Source: JBPCRW01 sp050996405
Lineage (GTDB): Bacteria > Acidobacteriota > Blastocatellia > Pyrinomonadales > Pyrinomonadaceae
NCBI GenBank assembly: GCA_050996405.1
Contig: JBPCRW010000074.1
Span: 1-32,265 of the forward strand
Length of the DNA stretch: 32,265 bases
Direction of reading: 5' to 3'
The first letter of the stretch is position 1, and each line of letters starts with the position of its first letter. This document shows positions 13,829 through 23,510 of the stretch, piece by piece. The notes under the pieces were generated by a model. That model searched no databases and had not been told where the DNA came from. It saw only the letters and a list, made by a program, of their open reading frames with translations. Position numbers and translations under genes: made by a program.

Positions 13829-14144
13829 AAAAAACTACAACTCTAAAATCTATCTATCAACTATCTAAAATCAACCACTTAAAACAACTAACTATCACCA
13901 ACCGCAAAAAATCTATACATCACACAACTTACTACCAACTACAAAAACACATCTACACAAAACCACTAATCACAAACTACACACCACTAAACTACAAAAA
14001 CAACACATCTAACTACACAACACAATCACACCACCAAACACAAAACACCACACTAACCAAACTACAAATCTACCTACTAAACCACATCTACCAAAACCTA
14101 TCTACAAACCAAATCAAATTAACCTTTATCCCTTTAACTTCACA
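13829..14144. other. G-free low-complexity tract, possible Rho-loading region
   Basis: The + strand contains a single G (13904) in 316 bases, and none in 13905-14144. The sequence is A, C and some T, with recurring ACTACAAA, CACATCTA and CCACTAA words in irregular spacing. All frames are broken by stops. It lies just after the last early gene and before convergent leftward genes. C-rich, G-poor RNA without structure is what Rho binds, so a long Rho-dependent terminator is the simplest reading; others are possible. Confidence 0.7.
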
Positions 14145-14211
14145 GCGAACGAACGTGAGCCGGACTGTGCTTCGCAAAATCCTAAGAAAACGTATTAAGT
14201 CATCTCTTTGA

Positions 14212-14237
14212 AATGTTTATAAACATTTATGAACATT
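14212..14237. repeat. palindrome with an extra half-site, operator- or att-like
   Basis: AATGTTTATAAACATT (14212-14227) is a perfect 16-base palindrome. It is followed by TAT and GAACATT, an additional near-copy of its half-site. It lies between convergent genes, 26 bases from the stop of the leftward gene. It could bind a dimeric protein or be a recombination core. Confidence 0.4.
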
Positions 14238-14263
14238 ACACTTGGGTAAAAGTAACGGGTATA

Positions 14264-14938
14264 TCAATCGGAAAGACTATCGGACAACGTATCGGAAACT
14301 GAATTTTCTTCTGTGTGGGTAAAAGAGGCGTGAAAATTGGTCAGTAAATCGGCTTTATAATGACTCGGAAAGGTAGCTAAATCTGCCTGCGCTCTCTCTA
14401 ATTGGCGCATCTCATTCAAGAGAAACCAGACCTCAAACGGCTGTCTTGTTTCCTGAAAATACTTCTTGTAACTGTCGGCTTTCTGTTTGATTTTGTTCTG
14501 GCTGCCCATCTCGACTTCGATATACACCGTTCCGTTAAAGTCTGCTATCCGGTCGGGAATTATCCCTTTATTTATTTTTTTATGCTCCTGCCAATCGGTC
14601 AAATTGCCGCTTAAAGCTAAGGTCACGAATACATCGGCGCATGTCTTTTCGTGTTCGTATTTGAAGGTGTGAATCTCGGCTCTCGGAGGGAAGTAGCCGA
14701 GTTCTCTGATAATCGAATGGGGTTTTAACGCCCACAGATTATCTTTTCCAAGTCCGTAATCTTTATATTTTAATAGGTCGCTTTTTCGGAGGCTCTGGAG
14801 GTTTTTTATTATCCGGTCGTATGCCTTTCTCCAGTTTTCTTTGTATAGGTCGGGGTATAGCAGTCTGGCTATCTGTTTCGGGGTCATCCACTTTTCGAGA
14901 TTGAGGGCTTTTAGTATTCGTTGGTATGGTTCTATCAT
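14264..14938 (-). CDS. replication-relaxation family-like protein
   Basis: 224 residues. The N-terminal winged helix (MIEPYQRILKALNLEKWMTP, then KQIARLLYP and LQSLRKSDLLKY) is followed by a nuclease-like core with HEKTCADVFVTLAL, IPDRIADF (127-134) and YIEVEMGSQNKIKQK (139-153). That D-E-x-E/K arrangement resembles the restriction-endonuclease-like fold of replication-relaxation (MobC-like) proteins of plasmids and integrative elements. The end repeats SDTLSDSLSD. Its first 176 bases overlap the ATPase gene in another frame. Likely DNA-processing partner of the ATPase (inference). Confidence 0.65.
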   Translation of the reverse strand: MIEPYQRILKALNLEKWMTPKQIARLLYPDLYKENWRKAYDRIIKNLQSLRKSDLLKYKDYGLGKDNLWALKPHSIIRELGYFPPRAEIHTFKYEHEKTCADVFVTLALSGNLTDWQEHKKINKGIIPDRIADFNGTVYIEVEMGSQNKIKQKADSYKKYFQETRQPFEVWFLLNEMRQLERAQADLATFPSHYKADLLTNFHASFTHTEENSVSDTLSDSLSD

Positions 14939-16322
14939 TCGTTTCTTTTAATTCTTTGGCGTTGTGATACCACGCATCCCGCAGGTATAACGCTTTAACG
15001 TAATCGTTTAATTCATCTTTTGAAACCGGAGCGTCTTTGACAGTCGGAATCATCACCCTGACGGGTTTTCCTTTTAACGGCTTTATGATGGCGTGCTGAG
15101 TGGGAAGGTCGGAATTGTTATAACTGGCATCGAGCGGATTAATATCGCCGCCGTAAAATTGTTTTGATATTAAATCCCTGTCCTTAGTCATTTTAACATT
15201 AAACATCGCCGTTATCTTACAGTTAGCTAAGATTGAATCAAAAACATACTTATCTTCAAACTGCTCGGCGTATTGATGAGCCAGAGTTACTTTTAGTCCG
15301 GTCTTTTGTTTTAATGAAAGCGTGTCGGCTAATTTTCTATTTGCATAGCGGGATGCTTCGTCAATGTATAAATAAAACGGTTTATAAAAACCTTTTTTAT
15401 TCAATCGTTCAATCGAAGTGGTTATTTGGTTGATGATAAAAGTCCCCAGAAGACGAGAGTCGAGATTATCAAACCCTAATCCCGAATCTAAATTAACTAA
15501 AATAACCCAGCCTTCTGACACCATTTTTCTAAAATCAACCGTCTTTTCAGGGGAAAACATCAATCCGATAGTGCCTTTGAAAAACCGCATCATTCGGTTA
15601 ATAGTTGATTGAAACGCGCTGAAAGCACTAAAACTGTTAAACACTTCCTCAATATCGAGTTTTGAAGCGTTATCAGCCGTTTCAAGTAGTTTTTCTCTCT
15701 GGTGTTTGAAGATTCGGTTAGTAAAATACTGCACATCACAAAGCGGTGCTTTCGCGTCGTAGAGAATGTTTAAGACAGAGGGTAAGTATCGTTCAATTCG
15801 CATCTGCGATGATTCTTCTTTGACGTTAAATAAAACGTGGGTCGTGTCCTGAAAATCTTTGACCGAGGTTTCTTTTAAATAGTCAGACTTGAAACCTTCG
15901 GAAGTATAGAGAAATGGAGTTATTCCGGCTACCGTGTTGTATTCTTTTCTATGATAGGGGTCTATCAGACAGACTTTTTTAATCTTTTTATAAGCGCAGT
16001 ATTTAAGAACATCATACACCGTCTTGCCTCCGGTGGTCGGGTCAATCAGGCAGCAGCCTATCCCTCTTTTAATATCGCCTCTGATAAGATATTCAATAAA
16101 TTTTGACTTTCCTTCCTGCGTCGAGCCGATAATGTGAATGTGGGGGCGTTGTTCTTCGGTGATTCTGACCGCGCCGCCTTCAAAATAACCAAGTGTGCGA
16201 AGACGGTATTTTGAATGAAGTCCTAACCATTGTTCTTCGAGAACATCATCAAAGCTCGGTATCCAAGTTGAACTCTTGAACGATTTCCCCGTTATCAGCT
16301 TCCAATAATCTTGCTCTGGCAC
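14763..16322 (-). CDS. VirD4/HerA-like DNA-transfer ATPase
   Basis: 519 residues from GTG 16322, the only start before the P-loop. Walker A is GSTQEGKS (66-73), Walker B is FYLYIDEASRY (316-326), followed by KVTLAHQYAEQF, the usual conserved Gln motif of T4-coupling proteins and HerA-type translocases. There is no N-terminal membrane helix, unlike classical VirD4; the membrane protein two genes upstream could supply it. The last 58 residues are a basic Pro-rich tail encoded over the next gene. It likely pumps or delivers DNA. A conjugation-type coupling protein is the best guess, a phage-specific packaging or defence ATPase the alternative. Confidence 0.7.
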   Translation of the reverse strand: MPEQDYWKLITGKSFKSSTWIPSFDDVLEEQWLGLHSKYRLRTLGYFEGGAVRITEEQRPHIHIIGSTQEGKSKFIEYLIRGDIKRGIGCCLIDPTTGGKTVYDVLKYCAYKKIKKVCLIDPYHRKEYNTVAGITPFLYTSEGFKSDYLKETSVKDFQDTTHVLFNVKEESSQMRIERYLPSVLNILYDAKAPLCDVQYFTNRIFKHQREKLLETADNASKLDIEEVFNSFSAFSAFQSTINRMMRFFKGTIGLMFSPEKTVDFRKMVSEGWVILVNLDSGLGFDNLDSRLLGTFIINQITTSIERLNKKGFYKPFYLYIDEASRYANRKLADTLSLKQKTGLKVTLAHQYAEQFEDKYVFDSILANCKITAMFNVKMTKDRDLISKQFYGGDINPLDASYNNSDLPTQHAIIKPLKGKPVRVMIPTVKDAPVSKDELNDYVKALYLRDAWYHNAKELKETNDRTIPTNTKSPQSRKVDDPETDSQTAIPRPIQRKLEKGIRPDNKKPPEPPKKRPIKI

Positions 16323-17238
16323 GTCTGTTCTCCTTCAAAGTTTTTATCATCTCCTCGCGGTCTTCAATCATTCGTTTTCTTAACCGATTGGAAAATTCAG
16401 GATTCGATTCAATTTGGTCTATATCTTTATTTATGTCGTCAATCTGTTCCTGCACCAGCCGCATTTTTTGTATCTCGGAAAGATGTCCGGCGATTAACGC
16501 TAATTTAACTATTTCCTGTTTCTCAAGGATTTTATTGTCTAGGTTAATCTTTTCTATTTCATAGTGTTTATTGCTTTGAATCTCTGCGCTTCTCTTTTCT
16601 TTTTCACATTCAATTTCCTGCATCCTAGCGTATTCTTCACTTCTCACCCAAGAAATTTCTTTTTCTCTTTTAACTTCAATATCAGTAAGTTCTTTTGCTC
16701 TGTTTATTTCAAGGTGGTTTAATCCCTCTGTCTGTTTTAATTGCTGATAAGTTTCAACTGTTAATCCATATTTTAACGCTTCATTGATTAACACTGACTG
16801 ATGTTTTAATGATAAAAGGGCGACATTATGAGTTTCGACAAAATTTTTAAATTCGTATTCGCTTTTCTTGCCCTGCATCACCGCCGCTTCAATCATCGCT
16901 CCTTTTTGAATAAGTAGCATTTGTTCTTCGGTTAGGACTTTGAGAAGCGCAACGCGTGATTCTGACTTACCTTGCTGCCACCACGAAGTAAGTCTGCCTT
17001 TACTCGGTTTATAAAAGTCCAGTAACTGACCAACCATATTACTGTGTCGTGTTTCGTTATGAATTGGTTTTACTGGTAAATTTGAAGACGCTTTTGCCAA
17101 TGCGACATCTTCATATTGGTCATATTTACCTTTGAATTTTATTTTAATTTTACGCCCTAAATCACTATCGGATAAATTATCGTATTTACCCGGATATTTC
17201 TTTTTTATCTTTTTACCTAATTCCTCAACAGTCGGCAT
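16249..17238 (-). CDS. long coiled-coil protein with N-terminal KYPGKYD repeat
   Basis: 329 residues. Residues 5-45 hold two copies of a 19-20 residue unit: LGKKIKKKYPGKYDNLSDSD and LGRKIKIKFKGKYDQYED. Such units occur at the ends of large phage and conjugative-element proteins. A globular part of about 100 residues follows, then a highly charged coiled coil (about 170-310) rich in Glu, Lys and Ile. It has a good GAGG ribosome site, and its last 74 bases overlap the ATPase gene. It may be a tether or adaptor feeding the ATPase; function is not identified. Confidence 0.6.
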   Translation of the reverse strand: MPTVEELGKKIKKKYPGKYDNLSDSDLGRKIKIKFKGKYDQYEDVALAKASSNLPVKPIHNETRHSNMVGQLLDFYKPSKGRLTSWWQQGKSESRVALLKVLTEEQMLLIQKGAMIEAAVMQGKKSEYEFKNFVETHNVALLSLKHQSVLINEALKYGLTVETYQQLKQTEGLNHLEINRAKELTDIEVKREKEISWVRSEEYARMQEIECEKEKRSAEIQSNKHYEIEKINLDNKILEKQEIVKLALIAGHLSEIQKMRLVQEQIDDINKDIDQIESNPEFSNRLRKRMIEDREEMIKTLKENRRARARLLEADNGEIVQEFNLDTEL

Positions 17239-17240
17239 AC

Positions 17241-18053
17241 TTAATCCTCTAATTCAATATCATCAATACCTAGTGGGTCATTATTTTGTTTTGGCGGAAA
17301 TAATTTTTTCGCTTTGTCAGTCCATTCAACAGGATTATGGTTTTCAGTTTTAGTATAATTATTTTTTTTTGACCATCTATATTTCCATATAATAAATAAG
17401 TATCCTTTCAAAATCCTGACGATTAAACTATCTTCATTTACATTATAAAAATTACTGTCTTTTACTAATGTGTTTGTATAATAATATTCTTTAATAAATA
17501 ATTCGTATCCTATTCCTTCGTTCTCGTCAGTAATTAAATTCATATAATGCAATTCATCTACTTTCTTTTCATTATTAAATATAGGCTCATTAACTATATG
17601 AATTTTAACAGGCGGCATATTATCAAATAATGGAAGCAATCTGTCGGCTACACTTTGAACATACTTGTGATTTTCTCTTGAACGATACTTTTCTTTAAAA
17701 CTTTTTACTTTGCTTTTATATTTTTCCGGTATTTTATCAAGCATCAGGTAATTATAAGCGCGGTCTTCGATTGTTCTCCCCGTTACTGAAATACTATGAT
17801 TAGGCATCGGAATTTCATCAAAAGACATTAAATAATCTACTTCCTCTTGGAAAAGTCTTTTGTATTCCTTTTCTTCTTTATCTTTAATAAAAGCGGCTAT
17901 TCCAAAACCAATAGCCGATGCCAAAGACATTAAAGTAATAGTTACCCAGCCGCCGCCGACATTTCCTTTACTATAAAATAAATAAATAATGAATAATAAA
18001 AAAAGAAGAACTGACCCAGCGCAATACAATTTATATTTAGTTAAATCTTCCAT
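17241..18053 (-). CDS. two-span membrane protein, hypothetical
   Basis: 270 residues. Two hydrophobic helices (about 9-28 and 35-55) are joined by a short Gly-rich loop, followed by a large charged cytoplasmic domain rich in Lys, Glu and Tyr (for example KYKSKVKSFKEKYRSRENHK) and an acidic end. This is the first gene of the leftward four-gene module, two bases upstream of the coiled-coil gene. It could be the membrane anchor of the VirD4-like ATPase. No family is recognised. Codon use is the most AT-rich of the window. Confidence 0.6.
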   Translation of the reverse strand: MEDLTKYKLYCAGSVLLFLLFIIYLFYSKGNVGGGWVTITLMSLASAIGFGIAAFIKDKEEKEYKRLFQEEVDYLMSFDEIPMPNHSISVTGRTIEDRAYNYLMLDKIPEKYKSKVKSFKEKYRSRENHKYVQSVADRLLPLFDNMPPVKIHIVNEPIFNNEKKVDELHYMNLITDENEGIGYELFIKEYYYTNTLVKDSNFYNVNEDSLIVRILKGYLFIIWKYRWSKKNNYTKTENHNPVEWTDKAKKLFPPKQNNDPLGIDDIELED

Positions 18054-18085
18054 ATTTGAGTGTCAAGTATGTTACAAGTTTTAAT

Positions 18086-18121
18086 AAAAAAAGGCTACAA
18101 AAATCTTTCCAGAGTGTAGCC
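18086..18121 (-). terminator. terminator facing transcription from the chromosome
   Basis: On the leftward strand GGCTACA (18115-18121) pairs with TGTAGCC (18093-18099) and is followed by seven T. It would stop leftward transcription coming from the tRNA promoter before the element's first gene. It may be an element boundary insulator. Confidence 0.65.
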
Positions 18122-18280
18122 CAAAATGTAGCTATCCCGCATAAATAAAGCGAAGTTCTAGTGGAGAATCTTAATTAAATATGATACTTTTAAGAAAGAA
18201 AATCAGTGGGTTTTCTAGTAGTGGATTTTATGAATTTGAATGATTTATAAGTCTGTAAGTTATTGAAAACAAAGGAATGT

Positions 18281-18351
18281 AAAAGCGATTTAGGGGCAGG
18301 TCTTTTCAGTCCGCTGCTCTACCAACTGGGCTACCAAGCCGAGTCGCTTTT
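18281..18351. repeat. inverted repeat framing the tRNA fragment
   Basis: AAAAGCGA (18281-18288) and TCGCTTTT (18344-18351) are perfect 8-base inverted repeats that enclose the truncated tRNA. They could be part of the recombination site or chance. Confidence 0.35.
18303..18340 (-). pseudogene. 5' half of tRNA-Phe(GAA), cut after the anticodon loop
   Basis: Exactly 38 bases of canonical tRNA: acceptor GGCTTGG, TA, D-arm GCCC/GAGC with loop AGTTGGTA, A26, stem GCGGA, loop CTGAAAA with anticodon GAA. The next bases (GACCT) cannot pair with GCGGA, and no T-arm or 3' acceptor strand follows. The D-stem has one C-A mismatch. A good promoter lies upstream, so this was the live host gene. The break after position 38 is where many tyrosine integrases cross over, so it is the probable element/chromosome junction. 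Confidence 0.7.
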
Positions 18352-18374
18352 TCAACTTTCAAAGCAAGTGAATT

Positions 18375-18403
18375 AGTGTAAGTAAGCGAGTCTTTGATGT
18401 CAA
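18375..18403 (-). promoter_or_regulatory. promoter of the interrupted tRNA-Phe gene
   Basis: On the leftward strand: TTGACA (18398-18403), exactly 17 bases, TACACT (18375-18380). Transcription would begin about 28 bases before the tRNA. Confidence 0.65.
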
Positions 18404-18523
18404 ATCGGGGCGCAGGTTATTGACATAAATTTCCAGAGGTTTATAATCGGAAACTTGGCAGCCGTTACGCCAGTATCGGCTATTCGGAAGATTAGTTTCC
18501 GAGATTCGTTTAATATCCTGCCA

Positions 18524-18578
18524 GTGCCGGTTTGAAAGTCGTCTTTGTCCCCTGAAGGCGCAGCTTTCAAACCGGCAC
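18524..18578 (-). repeat. 15-base hairpin downstream of recA
   Basis: Perfect arms GTGCCGGTTTGAAAG (18524-18538) and its complement (18564-18578) start about 20 bases after the recA stop. There is no T-run, so it is not a textbook terminator. It may be a Rho-blocking 3' end or a dispersed repeat. Confidence 0.5.
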
Positions 18579-18596
18579 AGTCATTTTATAACTCGA

Positions 18597-19631
<1,035 letters not shown>

Positions 19632-19683
19632 TTAATTTACTCCTTTTTAGTGTCCAGTTTATTTGTCCAGATAACCAGAAAAG

Positions 19684-19712
19684 AGTGTAACACAAAAAAG
19701 AGCGTTTGTGAA
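19684..19712 (-). promoter_or_regulatory. recA promoter
   Basis: On the leftward strand: TTCACA (19707-19712), 17 bases, TACACT (19684-19689) with a TG one base before it. A direct CTGGACA pair lies between this promoter and the ribosome site and could be a damage-regulated operator, but I know no consensus to match. Confidence 0.5.
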
Positions 19713-19761
19713 ATCTTGTTGCACAAATGAAACAAAGATTGTTCTCAAAATGCGGAAACAC

Positions 19762-19799
19762 GCACGAAGTAAGTGTGTCTTTTCGCCCTTACTTCGTGC
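19762..19799. repeat. 12-base hairpin between trpA and recA
   Basis: GCACGAAGTAAG (19762-19773) and its exact complement (19788-19799) around a 14-base loop. It lies in the 180-base gap downstream of trpA and upstream of the recA promoter. No T-run follows, so it may be a dispersed palindrome or a 3'-end stabiliser. Confidence 0.5.
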
Positions 19800-19917
19800 T
19801 GGCTTCTGCAAAAAAGTGAGAAAGTCCTATTCATTTTAAGAAAATTAAGAAAAATTTACTTCTAAAAGAGTTTCCAAATTAGTGGAAAATATAATTTTAT
19901 GCAAGTTTTCCGCTTAT

Positions 19918-20715
19918 TTATTTTTCGGAAAGCAGCTTTCGCACAAATTCTTCGACGGTTGAAATTAAATTCTTTGAATCTTTTTGCCGTTCGATTTCCG
20001 AGACGATTGCCGAACCGACAACCGCCGCGTCCGCGTATTCCAACGTTTCCGAGATTTGTTTTGCGGTCGAAATGCCGAAGCCGACGGCAATCGGCACATC
20101 CGAAAATCGACGCATCCGGTTGACTAAAATTTCGGCGGAATCGCTCGTTTCTTTTTGAGTTCCGGTCACGCCCGCGCGCGACACGGCGTAGATAAATCCG
20201 CTTGCTTTTCCGGCAACCATTTTTAGGCGTTCGTCGCTCGAAGTCGGCGCAACCAGAAAAATCATATCCAGATTATTTTGCCGCAAAGACGCGGAAAAAC
20301 TTTCGGCTTCTTCGGGAACTAAGTCGGTCACTAAAAAACCGTCAACGCCCGCCTCTCGCGCATCGGTGCAGAGTTTTTCCAAACCGTATTGCAAAAGCGG
20401 GTTGAAATAACCGAAAAAAATTATCGGAATTTCGGTTTCTCGTCTGGCTTCGCGCGTCAAATTCAGAATTTCCGCGATGCCAAAATCGTTTTTCAAGGCG
20501 CGTTCCGAAGATTTTTGAATCGTCACGCCGTCCGCCATCGGGTCGCTGAACGGGATGCCGAGTTCGATAATCGTCGCGCCTGATTTAGCGAGCATTAAAA
20601 TTAAATTTTTGGTCGTTTCCAAATTCGGGTCGCCAGCCGTGATGAACGGAATAAAACCTTTTTGATTTGTCGTTTTGAGATTGGCAAAAGCCTGCGAAAT
20701 TTTTGAAGAATTCAT
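19918..20715 (-). CDS. trpA: tryptophan synthase alpha chain
   Basis: 265 residues (E. coli 268). It cleaves indole-3-glycerol phosphate to indole and glyceraldehyde 3-phosphate and passes indole to TrpB. Family marks: FIPFITAGDPNLETT, the catalytic Glu in ATIIELGIPFSDPMADG, GVDGFLVTDLVPEEAE (catalytic Asp), FIYAVSRAGVTGT and VPIAVGFGIS. I chose ATG 20715; a TTG 15 codons earlier adds an unrelated sequence. No trpB is beside it; the gene follows a glycosyltransferase in the same direction, so the trp operon is split or lies elsewhere. Confidence 0.97.
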   Translation of the reverse strand: MNSSKISQAFANLKTTNQKGFIPFITAGDPNLETTKNLILMLAKSGATIIELGIPFSDPMADGVTIQKSSERALKNDFGIAEILNLTREARRETEIPIIFFGYFNPLLQYGLEKLCTDAREAGVDGFLVTDLVPEEAESFSASLRQNNLDMIFLVAPTSSDERLKMVAGKASGFIYAVSRAGVTGTQKETSDSAEILVNRMRRFSDVPIAVGFGISTAKQISETLEYADAAVVGSAIVSEIERQKDSKNLISTVEEFVRKLLSEK

Positions 20716-20766
20716 ATTTTGACTGCCCACAGAATAGACGAAATTTGCCGTATAAATCAATTCGTT

Positions 20767-22344
<1,578 letters not shown>

Positions 22345-22402
22345 TTCTCGAAACTTAACGGAAAATAAAAAGTATCGCTTAAAAACAGTAGTCATTCAAA
22401 CT

Positions 22403-23401
22403 ATGGAAGAAATTCAGAATTCAGAATTCAGAATTCAAAATCTCAAAACCGCCGTCATCGGCGTTGGCAGTTTAGGTCAACATCACGCGAGAAATTACGC
22501 CGAATTAGCGAGCGCAGGCAAAGGTGAATTTGTCGGCGTGTGCGATTCAAACGGGGAAAACGCGCGTCTCGTTGCCGAAAAAAACTCGTGCGATTATTTT
22601 ACCGATTGGAAAGATTTATTAGACAAAGTTGATGCCGTTTCCATCGTCACGCCGACCGAAACCCATTGCGAAATTGCCTGCGCTTTTCTCGAAAAAAGTG
22701 TAAATGTGCTGGTCGAAAAACCGATTGCGCGAACTTTGGAAGAAGCCGATAAAATGATTGAAACCGCCGCAAAATCAGGCGCGAAATTGATGGTCGGGCA
22801 TCTCGAAAGATTTAATCCGGCGATGGTCGCGCTGCGTCCGTTTGTGACAAAACCGCTCTATTTTGAGATTCATCGCGTTTCGCCTTTTCCAAATCGCTCG
22901 CTCGACGTGGATGTCGTTTTGGATGTGATGATTCACGACCTCGACGCGGTTCAGTGGCTCGTCGGCGAGAGCGTAAAAATTTCGGAAATTCACGCCGTCG
23001 GGATTCCCGTCATCAGCAATAAAGTTGACGCGGCAAACGCGCGCATCGAATTTGAAAACGGCGCGGTTGCCAACATCACCGCATCGAGAATCGGCACGGA
23101 AAAAATTCGCAAAACCAGATTTTATCAAACAAATTCCTACGTCGTTTTAGATTACGCGACAAAGTTCGCGTCAGTCACTTCGCTCAATCCCGAAGCCGCG
23201 CATCCGCTTTTGGGAATCAATATCAATCGTTTGGAAGTTAAAGATGTCGAACCGCTGCGTGCCGAAATCGAAGCGTTTTTAGATTGCGTTTCAGATAATA
23301 AAACACCGCCGATTACTGCCGAAGACGGACGACGCGCATTGAATCTGGCACTCGAAGTTTTAGAAAAAATCGAAGCGCATCGAAGCCGTTTAAATGTATA
23401 G
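22403..23401 (+). CDS. Gfo/Idh/MocA oxidoreductase, GnnA-like
   Basis: 332 residues from ATG 22403. The first 14 residues (MEEIQNSEFRIQNL) are translated heptamer repeat. The Rossmann fold begins at TAVIGVGSLGQHHARNYAEL (residues 16-35), with AVSIVTPTETH, the catalytic-lysine motif EKPI (105-108) and GHLERFNPA (132-140), and later DVDVVLDVMIHDLD. This set is close to UDP-GlcNAc 3-dehydrogenases (GnnA) that prepare amide-linked lipid A. The adjacent ArnT-like gene fits an envelope role, but other sugar dehydrogenases share the motifs. Confidence 0.8.
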   Translation: MEEIQNSEFRIQNLKTAVIGVGSLGQHHARNYAELASAGKGEFVGVCDSNGENARLVAEKNSCDYFTDWKDLLDKVDAVSIVTPTETHCEIACAFLEKSVNVLVEKPIARTLEEADKMIETAAKSGAKLMVGHLERFNPAMVALRPFVTKPLYFEIHRVSPFPNRSLDVDVVLDVMIHDLDAVQWLVGESVKISEIHAVGIPVISNKVDAANARIEFENGAVANITASRIGTEKIRKTRFYQTNSYVVLDYATKFASVTSLNPEAAHPLLGININRLEVKDVEPLRAEIEAFLDCVSDNKTPPITAEDGRRALNLALEVLEKIEAHRSRLNV

Positions 23402-23410
23402 AATGATTGA

Positions 23411-23500
23411 ACCGCCGAGACGCGGAGGCGCGGAGAAAGGAATAGAAGGACTATTTTTTACAATCAATTTTCTGTTGAAAAATCTCTGCGTCTCGGCGGT
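23411..23500. repeat. inverted-repeat element before the serine hydrolase
   Basis: Perfect 13-base arms ACCGCCGAGACGC (23411-23423) and complement (23488-23500) enclose a 64-base centre. It fills the gap between the oxidoreductase stop and the hydrolase start and keeps an open frame with both, so automatic starts may wrongly include it. Confidence 0.65.
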
Positions 23501-23510
23501 AAAAATTCTT

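Noticed and set aside
13905..14144. CRISPR array or regular tandem repeat in the G-free tract
   Set aside because: Words recur but without fixed spacing or constant repeat length.
1..18300. Integrase, transposase or plasmid initiator gene
   Set aside because: No protein in this part shows the motifs; any integrase must lie left of the window.
18281..18351. A complete, unusual tRNA using AAAGCGA/TCGCTTT as acceptor stem
   Set aside because: No T-arm and wrong spacing to the D-arm; the standard tRNA-Phe 5' half explains the bases better.
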